Positions 34,640-45,793 are shown, numbered from the stretch's first letter. The stretch is DNA of 64,000 nt from Rhizomys pruinosus (GCA_009823505.1 VZQC01003052.1:2205999-2269998), one strand, 5' to 3'. A program made the numbers and translations. The notes: a model not told the origin generated them from the letters alone.

Positions 34640-34880
34640 GACACTTCTCACTGTGTAGCCCACTCCTTCCGCCCCAGCTCCCAAGTCCTGGGAGGACAGA
34701 CTTATACCACCATACCAGACACCTATGTCTTTTGTTTTCCTTTGGTGTTTTGAGACAGGATCTTATGTAGCCCAATCTGGCCTCATTCACCATGTAGGTG
34801 AGGATAACCTTGAACTGATCCTCCTTCCTCTGTTTCTTAAGTACTGGGATTTAGGTGTATATAAGTACTCCTGGCTTAGA
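34640..34880 (-). mobile_element. Old B1-type fragments
   Basis: Two diverged reverse B1-like pieces: cactgtgtagcccactcc to taccaccataccagac, and gagacaggatcttatgtagc to gtactcctggctta. Confidence 0.55.
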
Positions 34881-34911
34881 CATGGTTTGAAATGGATAGA
34901 CTCTACCCCCC

Positions 34912-35058
34912 TCCCCTTTTTGAGACAGGGTCTCACGACGAAGCCCTCGCTAGGCTGGAATTCACTATGTAGACCAGGCAGGACTCCAACTCATGTATGT
35001 CCTGCCTCTGCCTCCTCAGTGCTGGGATTAAAGGTGTGTACCATCATGCCTGGCCACT
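34912..35058 (-). mobile_element. B1 SINE, older
   Basis: Reverse B1: ttgagacagggtctcacgac, ctgggattaaaggtgtgtac, catcatgcctggcc. Confidence 0.8.
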
Positions 35059-35163
35059 TCTCTTTTTGTTAGCAGGACTCTCAGAAACCTGGACCACTTC
35101 TCTTACCCAGAATTCCAAGACAAGTGTCTTGTGGATTCTGTTGGAGCCTGTATTCCCTTTGCT

Positions 35164-35165
35164 TT

Positions 35166-35233
<68 letters not shown>

Positions 35234-35236
35234 TTT
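35164..35236. repeat. (CTTT)n microsatellite
   Basis: About 18 cttt units forming the tail complement of the adjoining reverse B1. The FLSFFLSF translations come from this tract. Confidence 0.96.
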
Positions 35237-35374
35237 AAGACATGGTCTCCCTGTATTCTTAGCTGGCCTAGCTAGAACTCATTTCGTAGACCAGTCTAGG
35301 CTTGAACTCACAGAAATCCGCCTGCCTCTGCCTCCCCAGCACTGGAACCAAAATTGTGTGCCACCACACCTAGC
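35237..35374 (-). mobile_element. B1 SINE with an expanded (CTTT)n tail
   Basis: Reverse B1 (taagacatggtctccctgta, ggcttgaactcacagaaatc, tgccaccacacctagcc) directly joined to the pyrimidine microsatellite. Confidence 0.85.
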
Positions 35375-35548
35375 CACCTATTCCTTCAAGACAAGGTCTC
35401 TTCTGGAACCTGAAGCTAAGCTGGTGGCCAGCAAACCCCAGCAATCCTCTTGTCTCCTCCTCCCACAGGGCTGGGGCTCGGGCCATGGGAATTTGAACTC
35501 AGCTCTTCATGCCTGTGCTCCTAACCACGGAGCCCTCTCCCCAGCCCT
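35375..35548 (-). mobile_element. B4-type SINE
   Basis: Caagacaaggtctcttctgg is followed by atttgaactcagctcttcat and ctaaccacggagccctctcc. These are the B1-like and tRNA-like parts of a reverse B4. Confidence 0.65.
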
Positions 35549-36450
35549 GTGCTTCTCTTATCTTTCTTTGCTCAGTCCATGCTGTACTTTGAATTATTCA
35601 GTATCTTTCACTCAACAGTGCCTTTTGGACCTTGCCACAGTTCATGGCACTCTTTCATTGTTCATTTCAATGACTGGTTTATGTTTAAATCTTTAAAAGA
35701 TTTGAGGTCACCTGCTTTAGTTTTCCTATTCTTTTTTGACTGTTGTACTGTCATTTTGTTGTTCTCGTTTAAGGATTATTATTTTTTCTTTAGCCTTGGT
35801 AAGGATTGTGAAAATAACTGAGAGATTTTCACTGTGTTTGACATTTAAAATTTGTATTGAGTGGTTTCATTGTTGAAACCACTTATATTGTTGATTTTGT
35901 CATCTGCCTTGATATTTCCGTGTCCTTAGGTTTAAATTAGACATTTGCTTTGAAGGCTCTTGATCGGTAGAGTGACTTAAGAAAGGGTTGCCTTCATCCC
36001 AACCTTGTGCATGTTGCATGACCCCCAGAACAGAGGGCTCCAAACAGTGTTTTGAGCTCCTCATCTGAGTTGACGTGGATGCTGCACACCCAGCCAATGG
36101 GAGCGAGCTGGGGTTAGGGGTTTGAAGGTTGTTCTTAACCCATATTTTTATCCCTGTTTAGGTCGCAGTTGAAGGCTTGTTCAGCTTTCCTGTGCTACCT
36201 GGGGAAGCTCATGGAGTTGCTTTCCCAGCTGAAAGCATGGCAGTAGATTCCTGCCCCACAGGGGCACTTAACCCTGTGGCTCTGCGGTAACCAACTCCAG
36301 GTTCCCACTGGCCCTGCCTGCTGGTGGGACTCAGCCCCAGCAGGTCCAGAGCTGCAGGCCTCAGACACTACTGAGCTGCTCGGTGCAAGATGTTCTGTTT
36401 TGCTACTCATCTGGGATTTGTTAACTTTCTTATTTTTTCTTATTTATTTA
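35549..36450. other. No recognised feature
   Basis: Single-copy DNA. An acceptor-like ttatccctgtttag precedes 36163, but no paired donor with a recognisable peptide was found. Confidence 0.45.
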
Positions 36451-36452
36451 TT

Positions 36453-36935
36453 TGTTCGTTTTTAATATAATGCTTTTATTGATGTTTTGTGTATTTCAGA
36501 CATCATTTCTCAGTTCAGTTTAAGCATATTCCCCTTTCCCTTCCCCCCACTCCACCCCAGATCATGCATTCTGCCATAACTGTCCTGCATCTTTCTCTCA
36601 TTCTTTTATGTTTAGGAATTCACATTTTCCTCCTTTAATTTTATATTACTCTAAAATATGGACACACCAATATACAGTAAATACTGAGTCTGAAAATAAG
36701 TGGTGGATCGAGCCCTTTAAGAGATTTACATTATAACAGCATAGTTGCTTTCAGATAAACAGGAATATAATGATAATGTTCAGCTTGCCTTTCAACTGGG
36801 GATTTGGTGTTAGCATCCACAAATGAGGGAGACCATTCACCCTTTGTTTTTCTGGGACTGTGTTACTTCATTTAGCATAGTGGCTTTGAGTTCCATCCAT
36901 TTACCTGCAAAGTTCAGAGCTTAGATTTCATTACT
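36453..36935 (-). mobile_element. L1 3' end with internal deletion
   Basis: Antisense L1 of the 31125 family. The 3' UTR (cttccccccactccacccca, atcatgcattctgccataac) jumps to ORF2-end sequence (catttagcatagtggctttg). Confidence 0.82.
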
Positions 36936-37885
36936 GTGTAGGCTTGGAAGGGGACTCGCGCCTTTCTTGGAAACACCCTGTGCTTGTCCTGCTTTTGCCC
37001 AGCTAGTTGCTGCATCCATACTAACCCATCCTTTGAATGAAGGTGGTTGTTACGTTTGGCCTGGCCTCCTGCTCTCCCTCCCTTAACACCAGGAAACCAA
37101 AACTTCCAGCATGGCTATGGTGCTTGGAAGTTCCAGTGCAGTGTTGTGACTGCCATCTAGTGACCAGAATCAGGTACTTTCAGCTGTGGTCCACATTTTA
37201 TTCTCAATGAGTGTCCCTTCCAGAAGTGTGGAAAGGAGCTAAGTTTATTGCTCTTGTGCTTCTGCAGTTCTAAACTGCTTGGCAGCTTTGTCCTAATAGA
37301 ATGGGGAATAGAAGAAAGGGGATAAAGAGAAAAAGCGAGTTATCTAAGGATCTGCAGCTAGAATTAGATTACTGACTGTTTTCCCATGGCGAGCTGTCCA
37401 GCCATGGGCTCGGGCACTCAATACTTCCCTGTGGAGTACAGGGAAAGTTAAGAGTGAGAGCTGTGAATCCACTGACCTTTGTACCTGTTTTATCTCATCA
37501 TCCCAGAGCCTAAATACTCAAGTGCTGCTCTGAGCTCAATTCCACATGTTCATTTCCACCCACTAACCTCTTCACATTCCTGTCTAGGTTGTGTGGTGAG
37601 ACTCCATCTCATTTATTTAAGGTCTCTGAAATGCTATGCATCTGTAAGGAGTAAACTTGACTGGAATTACCAACCGTCTTCATTCATCATTGCTGCATCA
37701 GTGCTGTGTAACAAACCACACTAAAATTGAACACTGATCAGTATCGTTTATTTCCATAGGTGTTAAGATTAACTGTGGTCTAGTTGAGCTGGATTAGGCT
37801 CTTCCAAACTGGCTTGGCCACCTTCAGGAAAGAAGTCAGTATTTTCTCAGCTATGCTCTAGTCTATATCTGTATATAAAATAATC
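36936..37885. other. Single-copy DNA with possible ancient LTR-like relic
   Basis: Sequence at 37690-37800 (ctgtgtaacaaaccacac) resembles the end of ancient interspersed repeats common in mammals, too weak to name. A CTCF-like motif at 37152 is listed separately. Confidence 0.4.
37152..37163 (-). promoter_or_regulatory. CTCF-like core motif
   Basis: gccatctagtga fits 11 of 12 positions of the reverse CTCF core (GCCMYCTRSTGG). It lies in single-copy DNA, not in a SINE. Motif match only. Confidence 0.3.
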
Positions 37886-37891
37886 AAATGA

Positions 37892-38125
37892 GGGGCTTGA
37901 GAGATGGCCTAGCGGTTAAGAGCACCAACTGCTCTTTCAGAGGACCAGGTTCCATCCCCACCACCCACATGGTGGCTGAAAACCCTCTTTAACTCCAGTT
38001 CCAGGGGAATCCGACACCCTCTCCTGACCTCTGCGGCACTGCACGACACGGGTGCACCAACCTACATGGAGACAGTACATTCATACACATTAAAAAAATA
38101 ATAATAAATTAAAAAAAGAAAAGTC
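37892..38125 (+). mobile_element. B2 SINE, subfamily without the 17-bp duplication
   Basis: Head ggcttgagagatggcctagc, diverged B box (ggttccatccccaccaccc), single aactccagttccagggg, and tail acattaaaaaaataataat. Confidence 0.88.
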
Positions 38126-38329
38126 TTTTGAGGTTGGAAATATGCTTAATTCCATTCACTGGTTCATGGTAGTTTTGCCCTTGTGACCTAATTCCCACCT
38201 AAGACCCCCCACCTCTTAATATCATCACTCTTGGGGTTAGTATTTTAACATATGAATGGGGGTTCCTAAGCAGTTAGGCCATAACAATGGGAAATTAGTA
38301 AGGCTGAAGAATTGAGATTCCACTCTACT

Positions 38330-38476
38330 TCTTTTTTGGAGACTAGGACTCACTATGTTGCCCTGGCTGGCCAGGACTTTGCTGTGTATACCATGCTGGC
38401 TTAGAACTCAGAGATCCATCTGCCTCTGCCCTCTGCCTTCCAAGTGCTGGAATTAAAATGCTGCATGCCCAGCTCT
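38330..38476 (-). mobile_element. Old B1 SINE
   Basis: Reverse B1-like: ggagactaggactcactatg, ggcttagaactcagagatcc, ccaagtgctggaattaaaat. Confidence 0.75.
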
Positions 38477-39595
38477 TTCTCCCCATCTTTTAATGTTAGC
38501 AGTTTTTATATTCTGCCTCAGGTAATTGCAAATATTCTTGGACAAAGTTAGATATTGAGAGGTATCATTCCCAAGTTATAGTATTTCTGCTATCTGCTGT
38601 CCATTACTATGCATTTTGGATATGGAAACTGTTATCCTTTCTATATAATGTGGAATAATTATTGATTGACCCATTAATTATTAATTTGAACATTCATATA
38701 GCCTCATACTTCTTGAAGAGGTAGAATGGACCTTCTACCCCTGATCTGATTCAGATGCTGCAACCTTGTGAACAGCACATGCAGAGAATGTGTGACAAGG
38801 TTTATTATAGCATGAGACTTCTCAAAAAATCAGGGCAGGTCACCAAAGCTGGTCTGAAAATAACGTGAAGATCAGTGGCAGGGAATTGGCCTGGGATTTC
38901 AAAGGATTCAGGAGAGATGAATTGGTTGAGGGTTCCCACTCTTGGGCAGTGTTTTGTGTGTGTGATTTTCCCGTCAGGGTTAAGGGTTACCTTACAAAGA
39001 GGCTTATGTGGGACCCAGGGGTGTCCCACAGGGGAAAAGGAAGAATAAAGGTTGTCTGTAAGCAAACATCAAAAGAATCCTCACTACAGTCAAAGGTGTG
39101 GTAGCTACATTGCTGAGCACCCTTGTGTTCAGTTCTAAAGCCCTTCTTGTGGCTCCTGCTTTTCCCGCGTCTGTCTTCCCTGACCTGTTTATGAGTCCTT
39201 TTCCACTATGTTTTGGCATGTGCAAACCGCCTAGTTACTGTGGAACATAGTTAATGGAGACATGACATACTAACATCTGGCCTCTCAGTTGCCTGCTTAA
39301 GTTTACCAAATACAAGAGCTCAAATTTGACGTTATGCTTGATTTGGGAGAAGTGGCTTGAGTTTGCCTTATATGACTAAATATTGTCTCTGCATTTGAAA
39401 AGGATTGTAGAATGTGTCTTCAATCTACTCATGGATGAGTATATTTGAATCTGTATTCTTTTGTGAGTAATTGGCACATTTTCATACTCTTTATGTAATA
39501 GTTTGTCATACTGTTACTTAATTTGTTCCTTAAGTAAAAGTTTTGTGCTTAAATTGAAGCAGTGATTTTCAAACATTTTTTATTGAAATGACCTT
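38477..39595. other. No recognised feature
   Basis: Single-copy DNA. Overlapping frames of 73-86 codons at 38805-39225 have no domain or splice support. Confidence 0.45.
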
Positions 39596-39599
39596 TTTC

Positions 39600-39975
39600 T
39601 CTCTTTTATTTGTTTATTTTTAAGGGATTCTACAATGTAATAACACAGTTGTTTTCAGATAACATTGATGTCACTCAGTTTGCCATACAATTAGGTAATT
39701 GGTGCATTTTGCAAGTATCTTTGTCCAAATTTTGAACAACCCAAGGTTCCCATAGTCCAGTTGGTGATGCTTGTATGCACAGGCATGTTGATCAATTAGG
39801 AGTCCAGTCTATATTGCTGTAGTCTCATGATTCACCCCTATCTCTCCGCAGCCCTTACATTCTACCATGCCTCCTCTTCCTCAATTTGATCCCTAGGCTT
39901 TGGAAAGGGGCACAAGTGGGTGAAAAGAAAACAGTCTACTTTCTTTGGACTTGTCATTTTGGATTCTAGTCTGTT
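39600..39975 (-). mobile_element. L1 3' UTR fragment, antisense
   Basis: Inverted copy of 23693-24050, starting at the A-tail complement (gtttatttttaagggattc). It has no ORF2 part, so this is a strongly 5'-truncated insertion. Confidence 0.78.
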
Positions 39976-40419
39976 CAGGTTGTTTCCCTTCATGGGTTGA
40001 CAGCTTATCCAGTGATACCTTTTTAGTCATATTAACAAAGCACAAGCTATTGGATGTACAGGCATTTAAGCAGTACTAATTATTATGGCAAGCTAAGCTG
40101 TGAGCATAGACACAGATGCTTGGATTGGTATGCTAATCCACAAACTGTGGTTTCTCTATAAAGGGCGACAAGTTCCTATTGTGGCTTATAACATCTCCTA
40201 ACCACTAGAGGACATAAGCTTGTGGCATTGCTGTGAATTATTCCTCCAAGGAGAGAGCCAATTAGATTTGGAATATATATAGACACATGGCTGCCACTGT
40301 TGCACAGTATCTCCAGGAAGTTGAGGTGTAGCTGATATTGACAGAGGAGTCTTGCTTGTCTCAAAGAGACCAATATTTTGCTTTAGTGGCCTTTGGTAAC
40401 ACTCTCTGGCAATGAAATC

Positions 40420-40567
40420 ACCTTTTTTTTTTTTTAAGACAGGATTTCCCTGTAGCCCCAGCCAGCCTAGAACTCACTATGTAGCCCCAGACTGGATCTC
40501 ATATATATCTGACTGCCCCTCCCTCCTGAGTGCTGGGATTAAAGGCATGCTCCAACATGCCTGGCTT
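40420..40567 (-). mobile_element. B1 SINE, older
   Basis: T-run, taagacaggatttccctgta, gtgctgggattaaaggcatg, ccaacatgcctggctt. Confidence 0.85.
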
Positions 40568-40623
40568 AAAATGGTGAATTTTAGTGGGAACAGAGATATG
40601 GAACAATTATCATAGTCTGACAA

Positions 40624-40735
40624 CACACACGCACACACACACATACACACACACATACACACACATACACAACACACACAACACACACACATACACAACA
40701 CACACACACACACACACGCACACACACACACGAGT
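40624..40735. repeat. (CA)n compound microsatellite
   Basis: About 110 bp of ca with ta, aa and gca interruptions. It sits at the poly(A) end of the minus-strand FUS pseudogene and may have grown from it. Confidence 0.95.
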
Positions 40736-40736
40736 C

Positions 40737-42050
40737 AGGGGAGGGTTACAGAACAACAAGGTTAAAGCTGGGCATAAAAAGGAAAACTGCTACAGAGCTT
40801 CAGGAGCCCGGCTGATAGGGCCTCTTCCTGTGGTTCTGTCTGTGCTCACTCCAGATTCCATTTTGCCAGGGCCAACATAGCCTCTGGCTGCACTACCCTG
40901 CCCCTTGGAAGCTCCTGCAGTCTTCCAGCTTGGGTCCCACGGCCACCCTGATCTATGATTCCCTCCTCTGCCTCGTCAGTCATCTTCACAGCTACTCTCC
41001 ATATGAGCGCCTCCTGGTCCCCCGCTGGGCCATCTGGTTCAGGTGCTGCACTAATTTCTCTCCTTAATAGCTGCTTTAGCAGAAGGTGGGTCATCAAATA
41101 AGATTATTGCCTCTCCCATCAGCTTGCCAGTTTCCCTGCCTGTGTACAAATTAAACATAGGCTGTCTGGTTTTCTTGTCTTAATAATTCCAATCTGCTTG
41201 AAGTAATCAGCCACAGACTCAATTGTAACATTCTTGCCCAGGCTTTGCACAATAACAGTGGTGTTGTCTGAATTATCTTGTTTGGAATAATGATCCGAGG
41301 GGCCACCAAATTTACTGAAGTCACCATGGTGACTTCTGCCCTTGCCACACCTGCCTTCATAGCCACCTTCACAACTTCTGGGTTCAGAGCCACCACTATG
41401 GCTGTGACCCCTTCCCCCATCCTTGCCATAGTTCCCACAATGCTGCTGGTCTCCCCTGTAGCCACCACTGTCACCACTACTCTGGTCCTGATTGCTATAA
41501 CCATCACTGCCGTGGAGAGCTGATCTTTGCTACAGTGCTCTCCACCACTGTCCAGTATCCACTGCCACTATTGTACTAGTTCTGTTGTCCATAGAGGAAG
41601 GGGGATGATAGGAACTTGGCTGCTGCCCATCATGGCCAGACTGTTGGCCATGGCCTCCACCCTGAGACTTCACCTAGCTGCTGCTCTGAGAGCTACCTTC
41701 ATGACTTCCTGAAGTGCTGCTAGGAGCTGGCTGCTGGCCATAGCCAGGATAGGCAGACCGCTGCCAATACATAACAAGACTGGGGTCTCTGGCTGCTGGC
41801 ATAGGCTCCGTGGAACCATATCCTTAGGGAGCTGACTGAGTGTCACAGCCTGTCTACTGGTTCTGACAATAAGAAGAGCCATAGCTTCTCTGACTATACT
41901 CTGAAGTGTTGGCTGAGTGACTGTATCCACTATAGCTCTGCTGTCCCTGGGGTTAATGGCTTGGTTGGGAAAAGCCCTGCGTAGTCTGGGTAGCATAGAC
42001 CTTGTAGCTTTGATTTGCTTGCTGGGTATAGTTATGTGAAGTCCTACTCC
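40737..42050 (-). pseudogene. Fus: Processed pseudogene of FUS (RNA-binding FET protein)
   Basis: On the minus strand, broken frames follow FUS in order without introns: an N-terminal NYTQQANQSYK-like start (ending near 42045) and S/Y/Q/G-rich repeats. Next come an RGG-rich part and [12 protein letters not shown] (about 41290-41340). The RRM start follows, with [16 protein letters not shown] (about 41180-41250), and then TGK-MGEA and [11 protein letters not shown] (about 41050-41110). The frame then jumps to sequence after the zinc finger (PDGPAGGPGGAHM near 41010) and to a tail GPGKMES near 40850, continuing into 3' UTR-like sequence near 40740. FUS is normally about 526 residues. Here several hundred bases covering the rest of the RRM, RGG2 and most of the zinc finger are deleted. 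The start codon is lost, and stops and frameshifts are frequent. FUS fits better than EWSR1 or TAF15 because of the [16 protein letters not shown] segment. Confidence 0.88.
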
Positions 42051-42182
42051 TGTGCACAGACTGACAAAGAACAAGATTTCAAGATGACTAAGAGCAGATG
42101 CCTTAAGGAGTGAGCTTCAAATTTTCTTGTACATCATGACAGTTAGAGGCCTTTTATAGTATCCCCAATGCACTGAATTACT

Positions 42183-42597
42183 AAAGTTTTCAACTTGATT
42201 CAGTTGTCAACTTGATATATCTGGGAAGAGGGAAAGTTAATTGAGGCATTATCCTCCACCAGATTAGCTCGTGGCTATATCTGTGAGGCATTGTCTTGAT
42301 TGTTGTGTTATGTGTGGGGTGGAGCAGCCCATAGTTAATGGTGCCACCCATGGGCAGGTGGTCCTTGTATAAGCAGCAGGCTGAGCACAGGGAGGGGAGC
42401 AAGGCAGTAAATAGCAATCCTCTGTGGTTTCTGCTTCAGAATCTCCTGACTCCAGGTTCCTGTCTGCTTGAGTTCCTGCCCTGGCTTCCCTCAGTGATAC
42501 ACTGTGATTGAGACATGGAAGCCAAATAAACCTCTCTTCTCCAAGTTGGTTTCTGTCAGAGTGTTTCATCACAGCAATTGAGAAGCTAACTAAAACA
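42183..42597 (+). mobile_element. Unnamed rodent interspersed repeat with AATAAA
   Basis: Starts cagttgtcaacttgatatat and includes tgggcaggtggtccttgtat, ttccctcagtgatacactgt and aagccaaataaacctctctt, then ends caattgagaagctaactaaa. It is the reverse of the repeat at 62322-62712. The sequence is common in rodents; I do not assign a class. Confidence 0.7.
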
Positions 42598-42626
42598 CTC
42601 AGTTTCCAAGTGAGTAATCAGATCCG

Positions 42627-43133
42627 GTACAGGAGTAACAGTGCCCACTACTGAGCAGTACAGAGGTAACAGTGCCCACTCCTGAGCAGTACAGAGGTAA
42701 CAGTGCCCACTTCTGAGCAGTATAGGAGTAACAGTGCCCACTTCTGAGCAGTACAGAGGTAACAGTGTCCGCTTCTGAGCAGCACAGGAGTAACAGTGCC
42801 CACTTCTGAACAGTACAGAGGTAACAGTGCCCACTTCTGAGCAGCACAGGAGTAACAGTGCCCACTTCTGAGCAGTACAGGAGTAACAGTGCCCAATTCT
42901 GAGTAGCACAGGAGGAACAGTGCCCACTTCTGAGCAGTAAAGAGTAACAGTGCCCACTTATGAGCAGCACAGGAGTAACAGTGCCCACTTCTGAGCAGTA
43001 CAGCAGCAATAACAGTGCCCAATTCTGATCGGTACAGGAGTAACAGTGCACACTTCTGAGCAGCACAGGAGTAACAGTGCCCACTTCTGATCAGTACAGG
43101 AGTAACAGTGCCCACCTCTGAGAAGTACAGGTG
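42627..43133. repeat. 31-bp minisatellite, about 16 units
   Basis: Tandem units made of gtacaggagtaacagtgccc followed by acttctgagca. Variation occurs at a few positions (agagg or ggag, agta or agca, cc or at). Most units are 31 bp, with one or two indels near 42940 and 43000. On the minus strand all frames stay open (SGHCYSC-type peptides), which is an effect of the repeat. Confidence 0.97.
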
Positions 43134-43656
43134 GTCCTAGAGCTGCTGGCTCAGGGACCAAATTCATCCGCCATAATATATACAAGTGGATTTATGTAGT
43201 GTTTTGATTTTTCTTTAATGTTTATTAAACATCTAACTGTCTAACTCTACATGTCTATTACAAAGGGAAACAATCTCTTCTGGTGTATTTTTGTTCTTAA
43301 CTTTAGAAGCACTGGTTGAGCTTTCTTCAAATATAATACAGAGGAAGGATCCTTTCCCTTGAAGACTGAAGATGGATTTGAGATGCAGCAACATAAGGCA
43401 GTTAGAATGGGTGACAGGAGGGTGAGCGAGATCAGCCAGAATCCCTGGCAGGAATAGTCATGATGGGGTACCAGAAGTGTTCCAGTTTTCTAACTCTGGG
43501 GCATGTGTGTGTGTGTGTGCGTGTGTGGTGTTTGTGAAGGAGAGAGGTATGATCTATTTGTAAGAGAGAGACAGCAAAATGAAGTCTAACCATAACTGTG
43601 ACTATAAGCCTGGAAGTCTCTGTGGAGAAGTTAGGGAAATTCCAACCACACGCCTT
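43134..43656. other. Spacer between the two minisatellites
   Basis: Single-copy DNA with a short (TG)n at 43505-43528. No gene recognised. Confidence 0.6.
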
Positions 43657-44825
43657 GAGGGTACTAGACATCAGCACTCCTAGATGGTACTGGACATCAG
43701 CACTCCTAGATGGTACTGGACATCAGCACTCCTTGATGGTACTGGACATCAGCACTCCTTGATGGTACTGGACATCAGCACTCCTAGATGGTACTGGACA
43801 TCAGCACTCCTTGATGGTACTGGACATCAGCACTCCTTGATGGTACTAGACATCAGCACTCCTAGATGGTACTGGACATCAGCACTCCTTGATGGTACTG
43901 GACATCAGCACTCCTTGATGGTACTGGACATCAGCACTCCTTGATGGTACTGGACATCAGCACTCCTAGATGGTACTGGACATCAGCACTCCTTGATGGT
44001 ACTGGACATCGGCACTCATTGATGGTACTGGACATCGGCACTCCTTGATGGTACTGGACATCGGCACTCCTTGATGGTACTGGACATCGGCACTCCTAGA
44101 TGGTACTGAACATCGGCACTCCTAGATGGTACTGGACATCGGCACTCCTCGATGGTACTGGACATCGGCACTCCTCGATGGTACTGGACATCGGCACTCC
44201 TAGATGGTACTGGACATCAGCACTCCTTGATGGTACTGGACATCAGCACTCCTAGATGGTACTGAACATCGGCACTCCTAGATGGTACTGGACATCAGCA
44301 CTCCTCGATGGTATTGGACATCGGCACTCCTCGATGGTACTGGACATCGGCACTCCTAGATGGTACTGGACATCAGCACTCCTCGATGGTACTGGACATC
44401 GGCACTCCTAGATGGTACTGGACATCAGCATTCCTTGATGGTACTGGACATTAGCACTCCTTGATGGTACTGGACATCAGCACTCCTTGATGGTACTAGA
44501 CATCGGCACTCCGTGATGGTACTGGACATCAGCACTCCTTGTTGGTACTAGACATCAGCACTCCTTGATGGTACTGGACATCAGCACTCCTAGATGGTAC
44601 TAGACATCGGCACTCCGTGATGGTACTGGACATCAGCACTCCTTGTTGGTACTAGACATCAGCACTCCTAGATGGTACTGGACATCAGCACTCCTTGTTG
44701 GTACTAGACATCAGCACTCCTTGATGGTACTGGACATCAGCACTCCTTGATGGTACTGGACATCAGCACTCCTTGATGGTACTGGACATCAGCATTCCTT
44801 GATGGTACTGGACATCAGCACTCCT
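43657..44825. repeat. 26-bp minisatellite, about 45 units, with higher-order structure
   Basis: Units of tggtactggacatcagcact plus six variable bases (cctaga, ccttga, cctcga, ccgtga, ccttgt). The array covers about 1.17 kb. Units with catcggc cluster at about 44005-44410, and a four-unit block containing the ccgtga and ccttgt variants recurs at 44490-44700. The 26-codon protein repeat seen in translation is three DNA units read through and is not a gene. Confidence 0.97.
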
Positions 44826-44867
44826 GCTATTTCTTCGGCCCAAGGTTCCTTAAACCTTCTTTGGATC

Positions 44868-44892
44868 AAATAGATAGATAGATAGATAGATA
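44868..44892. repeat. (GATA)n microsatellite
   Basis: About six taga units just beyond the minisatellite. Confidence 0.95.
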
Positions 44893-45425
44893 ATCTTTTA
44901 AAGTGTTATAGAACAAAATTCCCAAGATTTTTAATGTTTCTAGTATTTCAACAAAGGTAGGAATTTTGAAGTTCCTTGAGCTTTTGAGTTTTGTTTATAC
45001 TTGGTGTTTACTCATCCAGAATAATAGCAGCCAATCACCAAGCAGAAAGTCCCCAGGGTAAATGGCAGGGCTTCTTTGGGGCTAAATGTTGTCATTGGCA
45101 CTTAGTATCTATAGCTTTGGGGAAGTTGTTCAACCTGAACATCTCAGGTTGGCCCTCTGCCAGATGGGCTTGGAGTCATCCTATCTTCTTTGGAAGTCTG
45201 AAGTGAATGCTTAGAACTGTTCCTGAGGAATAACACTCAAAGAATGCGGTCAGTATTCATGCATACTAAGACCAAGTCATTGAGTCAGCGATGGACGACA
45301 GGAATATGGCTCCCTGCCTGCTGTGTTACTGAAATCATTTCTGATTCTCTCTTAGCAAATTGGAGACATGGACCAGACACCTGGCAAAAAAGATGTCTTG
45401 TTATGTTGATCAAAAAGCCAGATCT
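44893..45425. other. No recognised feature
   Basis: Single-copy DNA with no supported gene or repeat. Confidence 0.45.
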
Positions 45426-45426
45426 G

Positions 45427-45635
45427 GGGCTGGAGAGATGGCCTAGTGGTTAAGAGCACCGACTGCTCATGCAGAGGACCCAGGTTCGAGCCCCAGCACC
45501 CACATGGAGGCTGAGAACTGTATTTAACTCCAGTTCCAGGGGAATGCGACACCGTCTTCTGACCTCCGTGGAATTGCACAACATGGGTGCACAAACCTAC
45601 ATGCAGACAGTACATTCAGACACATAAAAAAAAAA
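45427..45635 (+). mobile_element. B2 SINE without the 17-bp duplication, joined to a B1
   Basis: Complete B2 head to tail. Its A-run (about 45627-45638) leads straight into a B1 at 45639. I find no clean TSD around the pair, so a B1 insertion into the B2 tail is as likely as a chimera. Confidence 0.85.
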
Positions 45636-45793
45636 AAAGCCAGGCATGGTGGTGCATGCCTTTAATCCCAGCACTTGGGAGGCAGAGGCAGGTGGATCTC
45701 TGTGAGTTCAAGGCCATCCTGGTCTACAGAGTGAGTTCCAGGACAGCTGGGACTGAAGAGAGACCCTGTCTCAAAAAGACAACAACAACAACT
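45636..45793 (+). mobile_element. B1 SINE in the tail of a B2
   Basis: gccaggcatggtggtgcatg to gaccctgtctcaaaaagac, with an (aac)n tail. Confidence 0.92.

Noticed and set aside
36163..36290. Exon after the acceptor-like ttatccctgtttag
   Set aside because: The frame reaches a stop and no good donor with a recognisable peptide was found.
41151..41507. Functional RNA-binding protein gene on the minus strand
   Set aside because: FUS-like sequence is intronless, frameshifted, lacks a start codon and has lost much of the RRM and zinc finger.
42599..43115. Minus-strand repeat protein of about 160 residues
   Set aside because: All three minus frames are open because the 31-bp unit lacks stops on that strand.
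43684..43944. 26-residue repeat protein
   Set aside because: Three 26-bp units read as 26 codons; there is no start context or non-repeat coding sequence.
42627..44825. CRISPR-like arrays
   Set aside because: Units are directly tandem with no spacers, and the DNA is mammalian.
45427..45793. Third B2-B1 chimera
   Set aside because: No clean TSD pair encloses both elements, so a B1 insertion in the B2 tail explains it as well.
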